A DNA stretch of 64,000 nucleotides from Bacteroidales bacterium (GTDB taxonomy: Bacteria > Bacteroidota > Bacteroidia > Bacteroidales > JAFGUD01): NCBI GenBank assembly GCA_016938685.1, contig JAFGUD010000262.1, positions 1-64,000 on the forward strand, read 5' to 3'. Below, piece after piece: positions 51,179 to 59,930 of the stretch. A model generated the notes under the pieces. It worked only from the letters and a program-made list of their open reading frames with translations. It was not told the DNA's origin and did not search any database. The position numbers were made by a program, and so were the translations under genes. The first letter of the stretch is position 1. Every line of letters starts with the position of its first letter.

Positions 51179-54100
51179 TTAAAGTTCTCTCACAAGTGCG
51201 CCCCATTCTTTGTCTATTTTGAAATTATGTTTCAGGTAATAATTACCGAACAGAAAATGAGCTTTTATCATTTTAAAACCTTTGGCTTTCATTCTGTTGA
51301 AAAAATCTTCAAGCATATTAGAACCTATTCCGCGACTATGAAGAGCAGAAGTAACTGCCATTCCGTCGATTAAGGCAATATTATTTTCAAGCTCTTTGTA
51401 ACACAAACCGGCAATTACTTGCTCGCGTTGATTTACAACCACAAAATGTTTGTCCATTTGAGAAATTTCTTTTGGATAGTTTTCTTTGAAAAATAATTTG
51501 TAAACTTCTCCAACTTCGCTGGCATCAATCGGTTCACGCATTGTGTATTCTGCTCCTTTTTTATCTGAAATTTTCGAATAAACAACAAGATGTTCGCTTT
51601 TCTTTTCACCAACTTTTTTGAAATCAATGAATTTTCTGTCTTTTAAATCAGGAAATACAAGTTTATTAAAAATAACTTTATCTTCTTCGGTTGTCAATTC
51701 TGCCTGCAAATCTGAGAGTTCTGTTAATTGAATTGCCAGAGTTTCAGGTTCTTCGTACATTTTGTTCAAAACATTATCAAACAAGTTTTTTACATTGTCA
51801 TTAGAATTGTTGAAGTAAGTTTCACGATAAAATTTATACCTGACTATCTCTGTGTATTGATTTAGTTTATATAGTTCGAATAATTCATCAATAGTATGAA
51901 TTTTTGCAAAAGTACTTGCTTTCGCATTTCTTTTGTTCCAGTCAAGATAACGGTCAACTGCATTAAATAAAGCTAGCGGTAAATAATGTTGATCTTTAGA
52001 CACATTAATGTATTTAATTGCCTGATCTTTAAGCTCAATACAGCATTGAGTAGGGGACTCGCAACATTCAATTTCTTTGATAAATCCGGATAGAATGGAA
52101 ATTGTTTCTGTTTTTCCAACTGCTTCTACAAGTGCATGAAACATCCAGGTGTTTTTCAAAAAACGTTTAAGGGCAGGGTAGTGGGCAACTGTTTTTTCAT
52201 AAAAATTGACATTTATTGCTGAAATTATGTCTTTTATAGTTCCAACTTTTTTGTGAGCTGAAAGTGATAAAATTCTAACATTATCAGAAAAATCAATTTC
52301 AGGAACAACAACGTTTTCAGGTGCCACAAATCCCGGTAATACTTCCCGATACGAATTATTCCATGCTTTAAAAAATGCACTTATTGAACGAATAAATATT
52401 TTTCGCCAGAAATTTTTGTCTTCTATATAGCCTATTTGTTGAATCTCAGCCATAGAACGAATTTTATCCCATGCCGAAAGTTGACTTATATATCGGGTAG
52501 TGAAAATTTGTTCATCGGGCATTACATAACCAAATTGTGCAACCGAAGGACTATCAAATGGATAACCGGAAAGTGCAATGTGCATGTGAATTGTGTCAAT
52601 TCGGCTTTCGTTTGGTAATTTTGGGTCAATAGAAATGTGTATATCAAAGTGCTTGCCACACAATGTGTTGATACTCATTCTAAAATGTTTAGATGAGCGG
52701 TAATTTTTCAATCTGGAAATTCTAATACAGCCGGGAGATAATGTTTTATAATCAAATTCAAAATCATCATAAGCCATAAAAACTGATAATTTTAGGAAAT
52801 GATTTTTCTTTAATTTTGATTTTAAAGTGGTTTGAAATTTTTCTGAAATTCCTTCATCGAAAATAAAATAGTTATTCCAATTTTTCTCGCTAATGTTTTT
52901 TGTATTTTTGGAAACGTAATTTTCAAATTCATAGTGTAATTTTTTAAAAAATTCTTTCGCTTTTTCTGAAAGATAAGGTTCTTTTTTGAATAGTTTCCAA
53001 CTTGCGAATTCTGCTCGTAAAGCTTTGTAATAGTGAGGATTAGTTTTTCCGAAATTTAAGAGCAATTCAAATATTTTTTCAAATTGATCTCTGGTTAAAT
53101 CATTTGCCGGCCATTGTAAACCCAATCGATATGCGTGCATTCTTCGCCTAAAAGCTTGCAATTGTCTGAAATCAATATTCGATTGTGCTATTTTTTTAAT
53201 AGAAGCTTCATTTAAAAATGTTTTGCCGGAATTAATAAACGAAGGTAAAATTTTTGAATAATCCGGATCGGGAGCCATTGAAATTAGAATTTGATAAGCA
53301 AAAACTCTTATTTTTTCTGATGGATGACAAGCTAAACTCTCTAATCTTCTTTTAATTATGTCAACTTTGTTTTTATCATAAGACGAAAACATGTTTTCTA
53401 ATTGGTTTAGATTCTGAACAGAAGATTTTGTGTCTGAGTGAAGAATGATTGATAGTAAGTTATTTAAAAATATAAGTTCCGGGTCATTAATTCCTTTTAC
53501 CTGATGAAAAGCGGATAATGTATAGAGTTTCCGTTTTTCCGGAATACAAATTTGAGAAGTGAAATTTTTGAGTGGCAAATCGTAGTTGGTTTTAACTGGC
53601 GCAAAACTAGTAAGTTGCGGATTGGCAATCCATAATTTTGGTTGATGAACAATTCTTCCAATGTCTATTTTTTTATCTGAAACACAATAAGATAAATCGC
53701 CAACAACAAAATAATTTTCACGCTGACATTTAGCAACTCTAAGTTTCATATTTGTGACATTGTTAACTAATTCTTTGTTAACTAACTCGATATCAGTTTC
53801 TAAAATTCCCCAATCTCTGATAAGCCATCTTGGAATAATAATTTTGTAATCTTCAACCTCAAAACTTATATGATCAGCTTTATAAAGCGTTTTTATCAGT
53901 TCTGAGAAGTTTTTTTCAATATTTTTTCTTTTGTATGAACCTTTTGCAGTTACTTCTTCTAAGTCTTCCGAAAAATCTCTGTCAATTACGGCAAAATTAA
54001 TTACTCTTTCGTAAGGAGCTAAATCTGCATTTGCTGCAATTACAATCTGTCGGAAATATTCATGTTTATTTTTTTCGTCAGTTATAGCAGAAAAAACGGG

Positions 54101-55750
54101 ATCTGTTTTGTCGGGAACAATCAATAAAACATTATATGGCAAACCATCACCTACAAGAAATGTTCTTTTTATTCCCGGAACGCCGTCAAATTTTGATTCG
54201 GCACTACGTGGAGAAACCGTTTGTCCTTTATTGTTTTTGTAAATGTCTTTTAATCTGTCGATTATCTCATGATGTCCATCTTCTGAAATGGTAAAAATAT
54301 CGCCTGTCGAAAGCCAATACTCTTCGTCTTCAGGATAAGGAATAATATCATTGGGTCCTGAGTCTTCAAGATATTTTGCAAGATAATGGCTACAAATTTC
54401 AAGTTCTTGGTTATCGTTTAATCTAGTACACATTCCGGGCAAAGGCACGCCAACTGAGCCTTCCTGATAATTAAAAGAATCGGTCATTGTTATTCCGCCA
54501 GTTGCTTCTGTCATTCCAAATCCGCTGTTTAGTGAAATGCCGAATTTGTGGAAGAATTTGAACACTTTTGGGTCAAGATAGCCGGCTGCTGACAAGCCCC
54601 AGTGAAGTCTTGTTCCAACAACGCTTTTTATTATTTTTAAAACGTGTTCATCAGATTCGGTTCCGTTTAGACTGTTTGTTACGGTTTCGTAAAATTGTAA
54701 CCATCTGACAGGTACGCTAATAAATCCGGTTGGGTTAACTTCGGGGAAAATTTTAGATAAAGAAGAAATTGAGGGAGTATCAGACATAACATAAGTGCCG
54801 CCCCAGAAAATAGTTCCGGTTAATTCTAAAAATCTTCCAAATGTGTGAAAAAGAGGTAGATAGCATACAAAAACTTCGTCTTTGCCCACTTGAGGTAATG
54901 CAGCAGCTCTACAAAATCTTTTGCTAACTATATTGTAAATTGAAAATGAAACTCCTTTTGGCAAACCTGTACTTCCTGATGTGAACATTGTGGTTGCAAC
55001 TTGGTTTAAAGGTTTTATTTCTCTTTGAGATAATATTTTATCAGATTCTGGTTTAGTAATTTTTTTACATTCTTTGCCTAAAAAATAATCTACTTCCTCA
55101 AAACCTGAAAGCTTTTCATCTGTTGCAATTATTTCAATTTCTTTACCGGATTTTTTCATAGCTTCTATTGCAAGTTTTAACCTGTCATGATTATCAGTTA
55201 TTACAAAATCAAAGTCAATTAAATTGAATATATATGCTAAATTTTCGGCGTTAAAATGAACATTAAGCGGAGTGTCAAAAATATCAAACATTAAACATGC
55301 AAGGTCAACAGAAGCTGCTTCAATACTGTTGTCCATAAAAATAAGCACTTTTGGGTTATTTGGCTTAATTTTATAAATAAAAGACGCTATTTCTCGCGCA
55401 TGAGCATAAACTTGTTCATAAGTCCATTTACGGTAATTATTGTTTGTCTTTTCAAGGAACAAAGTTTTTTGAGGATGTTCAATTAGTCTTTGTTCGTATA
55501 AATTATGGAAATTAAATTCTATTTTTCTTATAACATCAAGAACTATTTTCACCCAATTATTTCTGTTTTCGTCAGTTTCAAGTGCTGTTAAAAATTCACT
55601 TCTGCGACTATAATTTAGAAAATCGTAGAGTAATTTTTTATCAGATTTATTCTCATTCAATAATTTTTCAGCATCAGCTAATATTTGCAGAGTATTTGTA
55701 TTGTCGAAAATATTTTTTTCGAATAATTCTTTTATGTTTTCTATTGTCAT
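51179..55750 (-). CDS. Giant fusion: AMP-forming acyl-CoA synthetase, unknown middle, GNAT acetyltransferase
   Basis: A cytoplasmic protein of 1523 residues. The N-terminal adenylate-forming synthetase (about 80-625) has TSGSTGLPKG (257-266), GFGMTEATGG (411-420), STGDIF (481-486), DRLKDIYKN (498-506) and a TAKGSYKRKN end with Lys607 at the place of the catalytic lysine, as in long-chain acyl-CoA synthetases. Residues about 640-1395 match nothing I recognise; 740-860 looks like a helical HEAT-type repeat and 985-1155 is mixed alpha/beta. The C-terminus (about 1400-1523) is a GNAT fold with the acyl-CoA loop RGIGSNMLEDF (1473-1483). Synthetase and acyltransferase in one chain suggest that an acid is activated and then passed to an amine, perhaps a protein lysine. 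The promoter is at 55844-55873. Confidence 0.85.
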   Translation of the reverse strand: MTIENIKELFEKNIFDNTNTLQILADAEKLLNENKSDKKLLYDFLNYSRRSEFLTALETDENRNNWVKIVLDVIRKIEFNFHNLYEQRLIEHPQKTLFLEKTNNNYRKWTYEQVYAHAREIASFIYKIKPNNPKVLIFMDNSIEAASVDLACLMFDIFDTPLNVHFNAENLAYIFNLIDFDFVITDNHDRLKLAIEAMKKSGKEIEIIATDEKLSGFEEVDYFLGKECKKITKPESDKILSQREIKPLNQVATTMFTSGSTGLPKGVSFSIYNIVSKRFCRAAALPQVGKDEVFVCYLPLFHTFGRFLELTGTIFWGGTYVMSDTPSISSLSKIFPEVNPTGFISVPVRWLQFYETVTNSLNGTESDEHVLKIIKSVVGTRLHWGLSAAGYLDPKVFKFFHKFGISLNSGFGMTEATGGITMTDSFNYQEGSVGVPLPGMCTRLNDNQELEICSHYLAKYLEDSGPNDIIPYPEDEEYWLSTGDIFTISEDGHHEIIDRLKDIYKNNKGQTVSPRSAESKFDGVPGIKRTFLVGDGLPYNVLLIVPDKTDPVFSAITDEKNKHEYFRQIVIAANADLAPYERVINFAVIDRDFSEDLEEVTAKGSYKRKNIEKNFSELIKTLYKADHISFEVEDYKIIIPRWLIRDWGILETDIELVNKELVNNVTNMKLRVAKCQRENYFVVGDLSYCVSDKKIDIGRIVHQPKLWIANPQLTSFAPVKTNYDLPLKNFTSQICIPEKRKLYTLSAFHQVKGINDPELIFLNNLLSIILHSDTKSSVQNLNQLENMFSSYDKNKVDIIKRRLESLACHPSEKIRVFAYQILISMAPDPDYSKILPSFINSGKTFLNEASIKKIAQSNIDFRQLQAFRRRMHAYRLGLQWPANDLTRDQFEKIFELLLNFGKTNPHYYKALRAEFASWKLFKKEPYLSEKAKEFFKKLHYEFENYVSKNTKNISEKNWNNYFIFDEGISEKFQTTLKSKLKKNHFLKLSVFMAYDDFEFDYKTLSPGCIRISRLKNYRSSKHFRMSINTLCGKHFDIHISIDPKLPNESRIDTIHMHIALSGYPFDSPSVAQFGYVMPDEQIFTTRYISQLSAWDKIRSMAEIQQIGYIEDKNFWRKIFIRSISAFFKAWNNSYREVLPGFVAPENVVVPEIDFSDNVRILSLSAHKKVGTIKDIISAINVNFYEKTVAHYPALKRFLKNTWMFHALVEAVGKTETISILSGFIKEIECCESPTQCCIELKDQAIKYINVSKDQHYLPLALFNAVDRYLDWNKRNAKASTFAKIHTIDELFELYKLNQYTEIVRYKFYRETYFNNSNDNVKNLFDNVLNKMYEEPETLAIQLTELSDLQAELTTEEDKVIFNKLVFPDLKDRKFIDFKKVGEKKSEHLVVYSKISDKKGAEYTMREPIDASEVGEVYKLFFKENYPKEISQMDKHFVVVNQREQVIAGLCYKELENNIALIDGMAVTSALHSRGIGSNMLEDFFNRMKAKGFKMIKAHFLFGNYYLKHNFKIDKEWGALVREL

Positions 55751-55843
55751 ATTTTACAGTTTAGTAAATAATGAATGCTTTTCGATGTTTTATAATGTAA
55801 TATTTATAATATCAACTGTCCGGATTCTTTTTTTTATTACAAA

Positions 55844-55873
55844 CAAAAATAACTCAATTTTTACATAATTCAA
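55844..55873 (-). promoter_or_regulatory. Promoter of the synthetase-GNAT fusion gene
   Basis: On the minus strand: TTG (55871-55873), a 19-nt spacer and TATTTTTG (55844-55851). The leader is about 85 nt. The rest of 55751-56023 shows nothing else I can support. Confidence 0.6.
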
Positions 55874-56023
55874 AAAATGAAAATGAGTGTTTGATTTAAT
55901 GAATTGTTGTATAAATTATCAGATTATTAGCAGATGACTGGGCTAATTTATTTATTTACAAGGTATTAAATGTGATTTTTTTCTTTGTATTGAGGAACGT
56001 TTTTTGGCTTTTTAATCGAAAAT

Positions 56024-58291
56024 TTATGATTTGACAGTATTTTGATTGAATTTGTTCTTGATTTCAGCCAGAATTTTGTCAATATATTCTAGACCCCAAT
56101 TCCAGCGTTCGTATCGTATTCTTGCTTTTTCCAGGTAAAATTGAGCTTCTTTATACTTTTGAAATTTATATTTTACGATTCCGGTATGATAACTTGCAAT
56201 TGTTGTCATCAAATGATCGCATTCGTCGTCGAAAAACATGTACGATTTTGTTAGTATTTCTTCTGCTTTATCTAGAAATAAACCGCTACTGTGATTTAGA
56301 GCTGCAATACCGATATTTAAAAAAGTAAATTCGTCATCAATGTTATCCTCGTGAATTTCGGCTAATTGGTAAATTTCATAGGCTTTGTCGTAATCACCAC
56401 TTTGGATATATTTTTCAATCAAATCGTCTTCTTCCTTTGTAAATTCCCTGTCGGTGTGTGGAACATCTTTTTTTGAAAAATATTTTTCTGCATTTTTATA
56501 GTCGTAATGAAGAGTATAACACATTGCAGTTCTCAATTTTAATTTTGGCAACAAATCGGATTTTTCGCTTTCAAAATAGTCGGTTATTTCGGCTAGTTTG
56601 TGAATTATTTTTGATGCTTCCCATCTTGATTGGCTATATGTAGCATGCCAAATATTGTAGTAGGCTTCGTATTTAATTATTTCGGTATCGTGATTTTTTT
56701 GGTCTGTTTTTGAAATAAATGCCAAGGCATTTTCAGCATGTGCAAGTGTTTCGTTATCAGCCCAAAGTTTTGCGCTTTCTTCGGCCATACGAATTTCTTC
56801 TTTTGCCGCAATTATAAGGTTATTGTAAGTTTCTTCGGGGTTTGTTTTATCAATATCAATATTTATTAGTCTGGTTTTTCCGTCGATTAAACCTTGTGCA
56901 ATTTGCATGTGAGTATTGAATTTTTTATAAATCTCAGAATTGTCTTGCAGTTTTTCTTTCCAGATTGATTTAATTGTTGCTGCAATATGTTTGTGTAATC
57001 TGCGCCGTTTTGTGTTGTCGATATTATCATATACATAATGAAAAACCAGTTTTTGCGAAAAGCTGTAAATGTCTAGCATTAAATCATCAAAAAACAAACC
57101 TTCTTCTTCTGTCAAAAGTCCGTGATTTTTGTTCAGGTTTTCCAGATAATCTAACAATTCAAATTCATCGATTTTTAAAATTGATTCAATTTCCTGTATA
57201 ACAAAACTTTTTCCGCTGATTGATGCATAAGATAAAATCTTTTGTAATTGTTCATCAAGTCGTTCAATTTTTTCCTGAATGACAGCATTTACAGATATTG
57301 GCAGATTTGAAATGTCAGTATGATTGAGTTCAAAAACATCATTTTTAATCACAATGTTTTTGTTTTGAATAAGTGTTTCGGAAATTCCGTTTAAAAACAA
57401 AGGATTGCCGTTTGTTATTTCGTAGATTTGTTCGAAAAAAGTTGACTTGAAATTGTTTTTATGGAAAATTGTATTTAAAAATAAAGTTGTTTCATCTTTT
57501 GATAAATCATTGACAGCTATTTCTGTAAGCCAATTGTGTGTATTGTCAATATGACTTTCTGATTTTGTATAATTGCGTAGTTCGTTGAGTTTGTCGGCAA
57601 AAGGATGCCTTATATTTACTATTTCGCCCAATTCATTAGTTTTTTGTCGTCCAATTTTAATTTCATCGGGTCTATAACTTGCAATTAGCAATATTTTGAA
57701 AGGATTTTTACGTATTTGTTTGCTTAGATGAAAAATAAAATTTAGAGTAGCGCTGTCTGCCCATTGAATATCGTCAAAAAAAACGATAACAGTTTTGTTC
57801 TGGGCAACACGTCTTAATTCGTTTTCAAATATTTCGTAAACTTGTTCTAATCCTTCTATTTTTGAAATAGGTTGATCTTTGAATGTTTTTTTATATGACT
57901 GAATAGTTTCAATTCCCACTGAAGCATAACCGCCAACAATAGGTATCAGACTAATCCATTTTGTACCGGATTCGGAGAAAAAACTTTTGAGTTTTTGGCG
58001 TCTCTCTTCTCTGTTTGTTTTTTTGTCTTTTTGTGAAGAGTCAACATTTAGTTGAATGATTATATCTTTAATAGGAGCGTAAGGATTTAGGTTTTCTTTG
58101 TCGTTACATTCTGTGAATGCTGCAATATTTACCTCATTATCAGTGGATTGCAAAAAATTATGCACAAGAGCTGTTTTCCCGTTACCTGAATTTCCGCTTA
58201 TTAAAACAAGGTTGCCGGAGTTGTTATTTGCAGTATCAAGACATTTTCTAAGTATGTCGAGTTCCTTTTGTCTTCCAATAAATTTTGTCAT
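56024..58291 (-). CDS. AAA/STAND-like ATPase with TPR-like C-terminal region
   Basis: A 755-residue protein of the AAA_16/MalT-like NTPase type. The Walker A is GNSGNGKT (33-40) and the Walker B region VIVFFDDIQWAD (168-179) has the typical double Asp. An arm of helices and a winged-helix-like region (about 330-450) is followed by TPR-like helices (about 500-750). No DNA-binding, cyclase or kinase domain is attached, unlike most relatives. Its start overlaps the stop of the NmrA-like gene by 4 bp, so the two proteins are likely made together. STAND proteins usually act as ligand-triggered switches; the signal and target are unknown. Confidence 0.8.
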   Translation of the reverse strand: MTKFIGRQKELDILRKCLDTANNNSGNLVLISGNSGNGKTALVHNFLQSTDNEVNIAAFTECNDKENLNPYAPIKDIIIQLNVDSSQKDKKTNREERRQKLKSFFSESGTKWISLIPIVGGYASVGIETIQSYKKTFKDQPISKIEGLEQVYEIFENELRRVAQNKTVIVFFDDIQWADSATLNFIFHLSKQIRKNPFKILLIASYRPDEIKIGRQKTNELGEIVNIRHPFADKLNELRNYTKSESHIDNTHNWLTEIAVNDLSKDETTLFLNTIFHKNNFKSTFFEQIYEITNGNPLFLNGISETLIQNKNIVIKNDVFELNHTDISNLPISVNAVIQEKIERLDEQLQKILSYASISGKSFVIQEIESILKIDEFELLDYLENLNKNHGLLTEEEGLFFDDLMLDIYSFSQKLVFHYVYDNIDNTKRRRLHKHIAATIKSIWKEKLQDNSEIYKKFNTHMQIAQGLIDGKTRLINIDIDKTNPEETYNNLIIAAKEEIRMAEESAKLWADNETLAHAENALAFISKTDQKNHDTEIIKYEAYYNIWHATYSQSRWEASKIIHKLAEITDYFESEKSDLLPKLKLRTAMCYTLHYDYKNAEKYFSKKDVPHTDREFTKEEDDLIEKYIQSGDYDKAYEIYQLAEIHEDNIDDEFTFLNIGIAALNHSSGLFLDKAEEILTKSYMFFDDECDHLMTTIASYHTGIVKYKFQKYKEAQFYLEKARIRYERWNWGLEYIDKILAEIKNKFNQNTVKS

Positions 58292-59166
58292 ACTTTATCG
58301 ATAATTTTTTCTTGTTCTCTTTTTATATATTCCAAAAGTTTTGTTGGTTCTTTATCTGTTATTTTTCGAACTGTGTCAGAAAAATTATTTTCATTTTTCC
58401 CAAATCTAGGTAAATAATGCAACATAATCATAACAAATATCATCATTGGTTTTATTCCGTATTTTTTCTTTTGAATGAAGAATTTTAAGAGATTTGGGCT
58501 TTCATATTTTATCTTGAAACCTAATGTTCTTGTCAATAAATCAGCTACATAGTTAAAATCTTCAAACTCACTTCCTGTTATTTCATAGGCATTGTTTTTA
58601 TAATTTTCAAAGTCTTGGATTATTTTAGCTCCAACTAATTCTATATCTTTAGTATCTACCCAGTTAAATTTTAATTTTCCGGAAGGTATAAATATTTTCT
58701 TTTCTTCTTTTATTTCTTTTAATAAAGTAGTGGTTAGATTTTGCATAAAATAGCTTGGGCGAAGAAAAACATAATCAAATTTATAATTTAATATTGCTTT
58801 TTCTATTTTATAATGAGGAATATTTTTTTGATTTTCTACACCTTGAATCGACAAAAATATTATTTTAGATACTTGTTTTTTTTGCATCATGTCAAACAAA
58901 GTTAAAAAGTATTTATTCACATTAGCTATGTTTGGTGGACGTAGAACAAAAATAATATCAATATTTTCTAAAGCTTTTTCAAAAGTATTTTTGTTTTCAA
59001 AATCAAAATTTCTGTATGATAATTCGTTGTATTTTGATAATATTTTTTTAGATTTTTCAATATTTCTTACTCCTGCTATTATTTCATGGTTGTTTTTTAT
59101 AGAAAATAAGCTATCAATAGTATCTATTCCAACGTTACCTGTAGCTCCTGTTATTAGTATTTTCAT
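58288..59166 (-). CDS. NmrA-like NAD(P)-binding protein (atypical SDR)
   Basis: A 292-residue Rossmann-fold protein with the dinucleotide motif GATGNVG (7-13). The layout (ITGATGNVG, then VRNIEKSKKIL, IIFVLRPPN, KIIFLSIQGVEN, YVFLRPSYFMQNL) is that of the NmrA/atypical SDR group. The classical YxxxK pair is not present, so it may be a redox sensor or an isomerase/reductase of unusual type. It is the first gene of a two-gene unit with the AAA ATPase. Confidence 0.82.
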   Translation of the reverse strand: MKILITGATGNVGIDTIDSLFSIKNNHEIIAGVRNIEKSKKILSKYNELSYRNFDFENKNTFEKALENIDIIFVLRPPNIANVNKYFLTLFDMMQKKQVSKIIFLSIQGVENQKNIPHYKIEKAILNYKFDYVFLRPSYFMQNLTTTLLKEIKEEKKIFIPSGKLKFNWVDTKDIELVGAKIIQDFENYKNNAYEITGSEFEDFNYVADLLTRTLGFKIKYESPNLLKFFIQKKKYGIKPMMIFVMIMLHYLPRFGKNENNFSDTVRKITDKEPTKLLEYIKREQEKIIDKV

Positions 59167-59243
59167 GTGTTGTAGAATAATATTGATTTTTATTTTGTAT
59201 AACTTTGAATCCTTTGAAATGTCTTATTTTTATATTATTTTAA

Positions 59244-59277
59244 AAAGCCATGCTAAAACAATGTTCAGCATGACTTT
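59244..59277 (-). terminator. Terminator of the WG-repeat lipoprotein gene
   Basis: On the minus strand AAAGTCATGCT (59277-59267) pairs with AGCATGGCTTT (59254-59244) with one G-U pair, followed by T residues. Confidence 0.72.
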
Positions 59278-59294
59278 CTTTTTTTTAAAATATT

Positions 59295-59849
59295 TTACTC
59301 AACTTTTTTGCCTTCTTTGTCAATATAAAACCAGGTTTCGCTGTTCCAGATAGTGTATTCGTCCATTTGTTCATTTGTGCAGTCAAATGTTACTTCTGCA
59401 ACGCCGTCTTCAAAAGGATAAGCACACATAAATTGTGGCTCTATAACTATTTCTCCTGTCGCCGCGCTTGCAAAACCGATTTTGCCGTCTTTTACAATTC
59501 TGAAAAGTCCTTCTGAAACAAAATCAGGTCCATTCTCAATCCAAAAAACATCGTACAAAACATTTTCATCACGGTCAATTGCATAACAATGGGCATCTTC
59601 GTCCATAACTATTGCATAAGTTTCAAATTTATCGGTGTAGCAATAAAAATATTTTCCGGTAGGAATTACAACTTTTCCGTCAGGTGTAGCATAACCACAA
59701 GGATTACTTATATAATCTTCATCTCCGTCAAAAATTTTAACTAGATACTCGACTTTTTTTTCTTTATCTTTTTCTTTGGTTTGACTGTTTCCGCAAGAAA
59801 CCAAAAAGGAAAAAACAATTGCAATTAAAAATGTTAGTTTAAATTTCAT
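59295..59849 (-). CDS. WG-repeat-like lipoprotein
   Basis: A 184-residue lipoprotein with lipobox LVSC (Cys19) and a Lys/Glu-rich linker. The mature part contains beta-hairpin repeats of the WG type: CGYATPDGKVVIPTGKYFY, then FRIVKDGKIGFASAATGEIV followed by IEPQFMCAYPFEDGVAEV. WG repeats are common surface or periplasmic modules of unknown ligand. It has its own -7 box and terminator. Confidence 0.75.
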   Translation of the reverse strand: MKFKLTFLIAIVFSFLVSCGNSQTKEKDKEKKVEYLVKIFDGDEDYISNPCGYATPDGKVVIPTGKYFYCYTDKFETYAIVMDEDAHCYAIDRDENVLYDVFWIENGPDFVSEGLFRIVKDGKIGFASAATGEIVIEPQFMCAYPFEDGVAEVTFDCTNEQMDEYTIWNSETWFYIDKEGKKVE

Positions 59850-59872
59850 GTTTTAAATTTTGAGTTAAGATA

Positions 59873-59880
59873 CAAAGATA
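59873..59880 (-). promoter_or_regulatory. -7 box TATCTTTG of the WG-repeat gene
   Basis: On the minus strand TATCTTTG matches TAnnTTTG, 23 nt before the ATG at 59849 and just after the terminator of the upstream gene. The -33 region falls inside that terminator stem. Confidence 0.5.
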
Positions 59881-59883
59881 TAA

Positions 59884-59912
59884 AAAAACGCCATTTTTAA
59901 AATGGCGTTTTT
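59884..59912 (-). terminator. Terminator of the T9SS adhesin gene
   Basis: AAAAACGCCATTTT (59884-59897) pairs with AAAATGGCGTTTTT (59899-59912) with almost no loop. It lies 19 nt after the stop of the adhesin gene and works in either direction. Confidence 0.85.
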
Positions 59913-59930
59913 GCAATTGTTAAGGATTTC

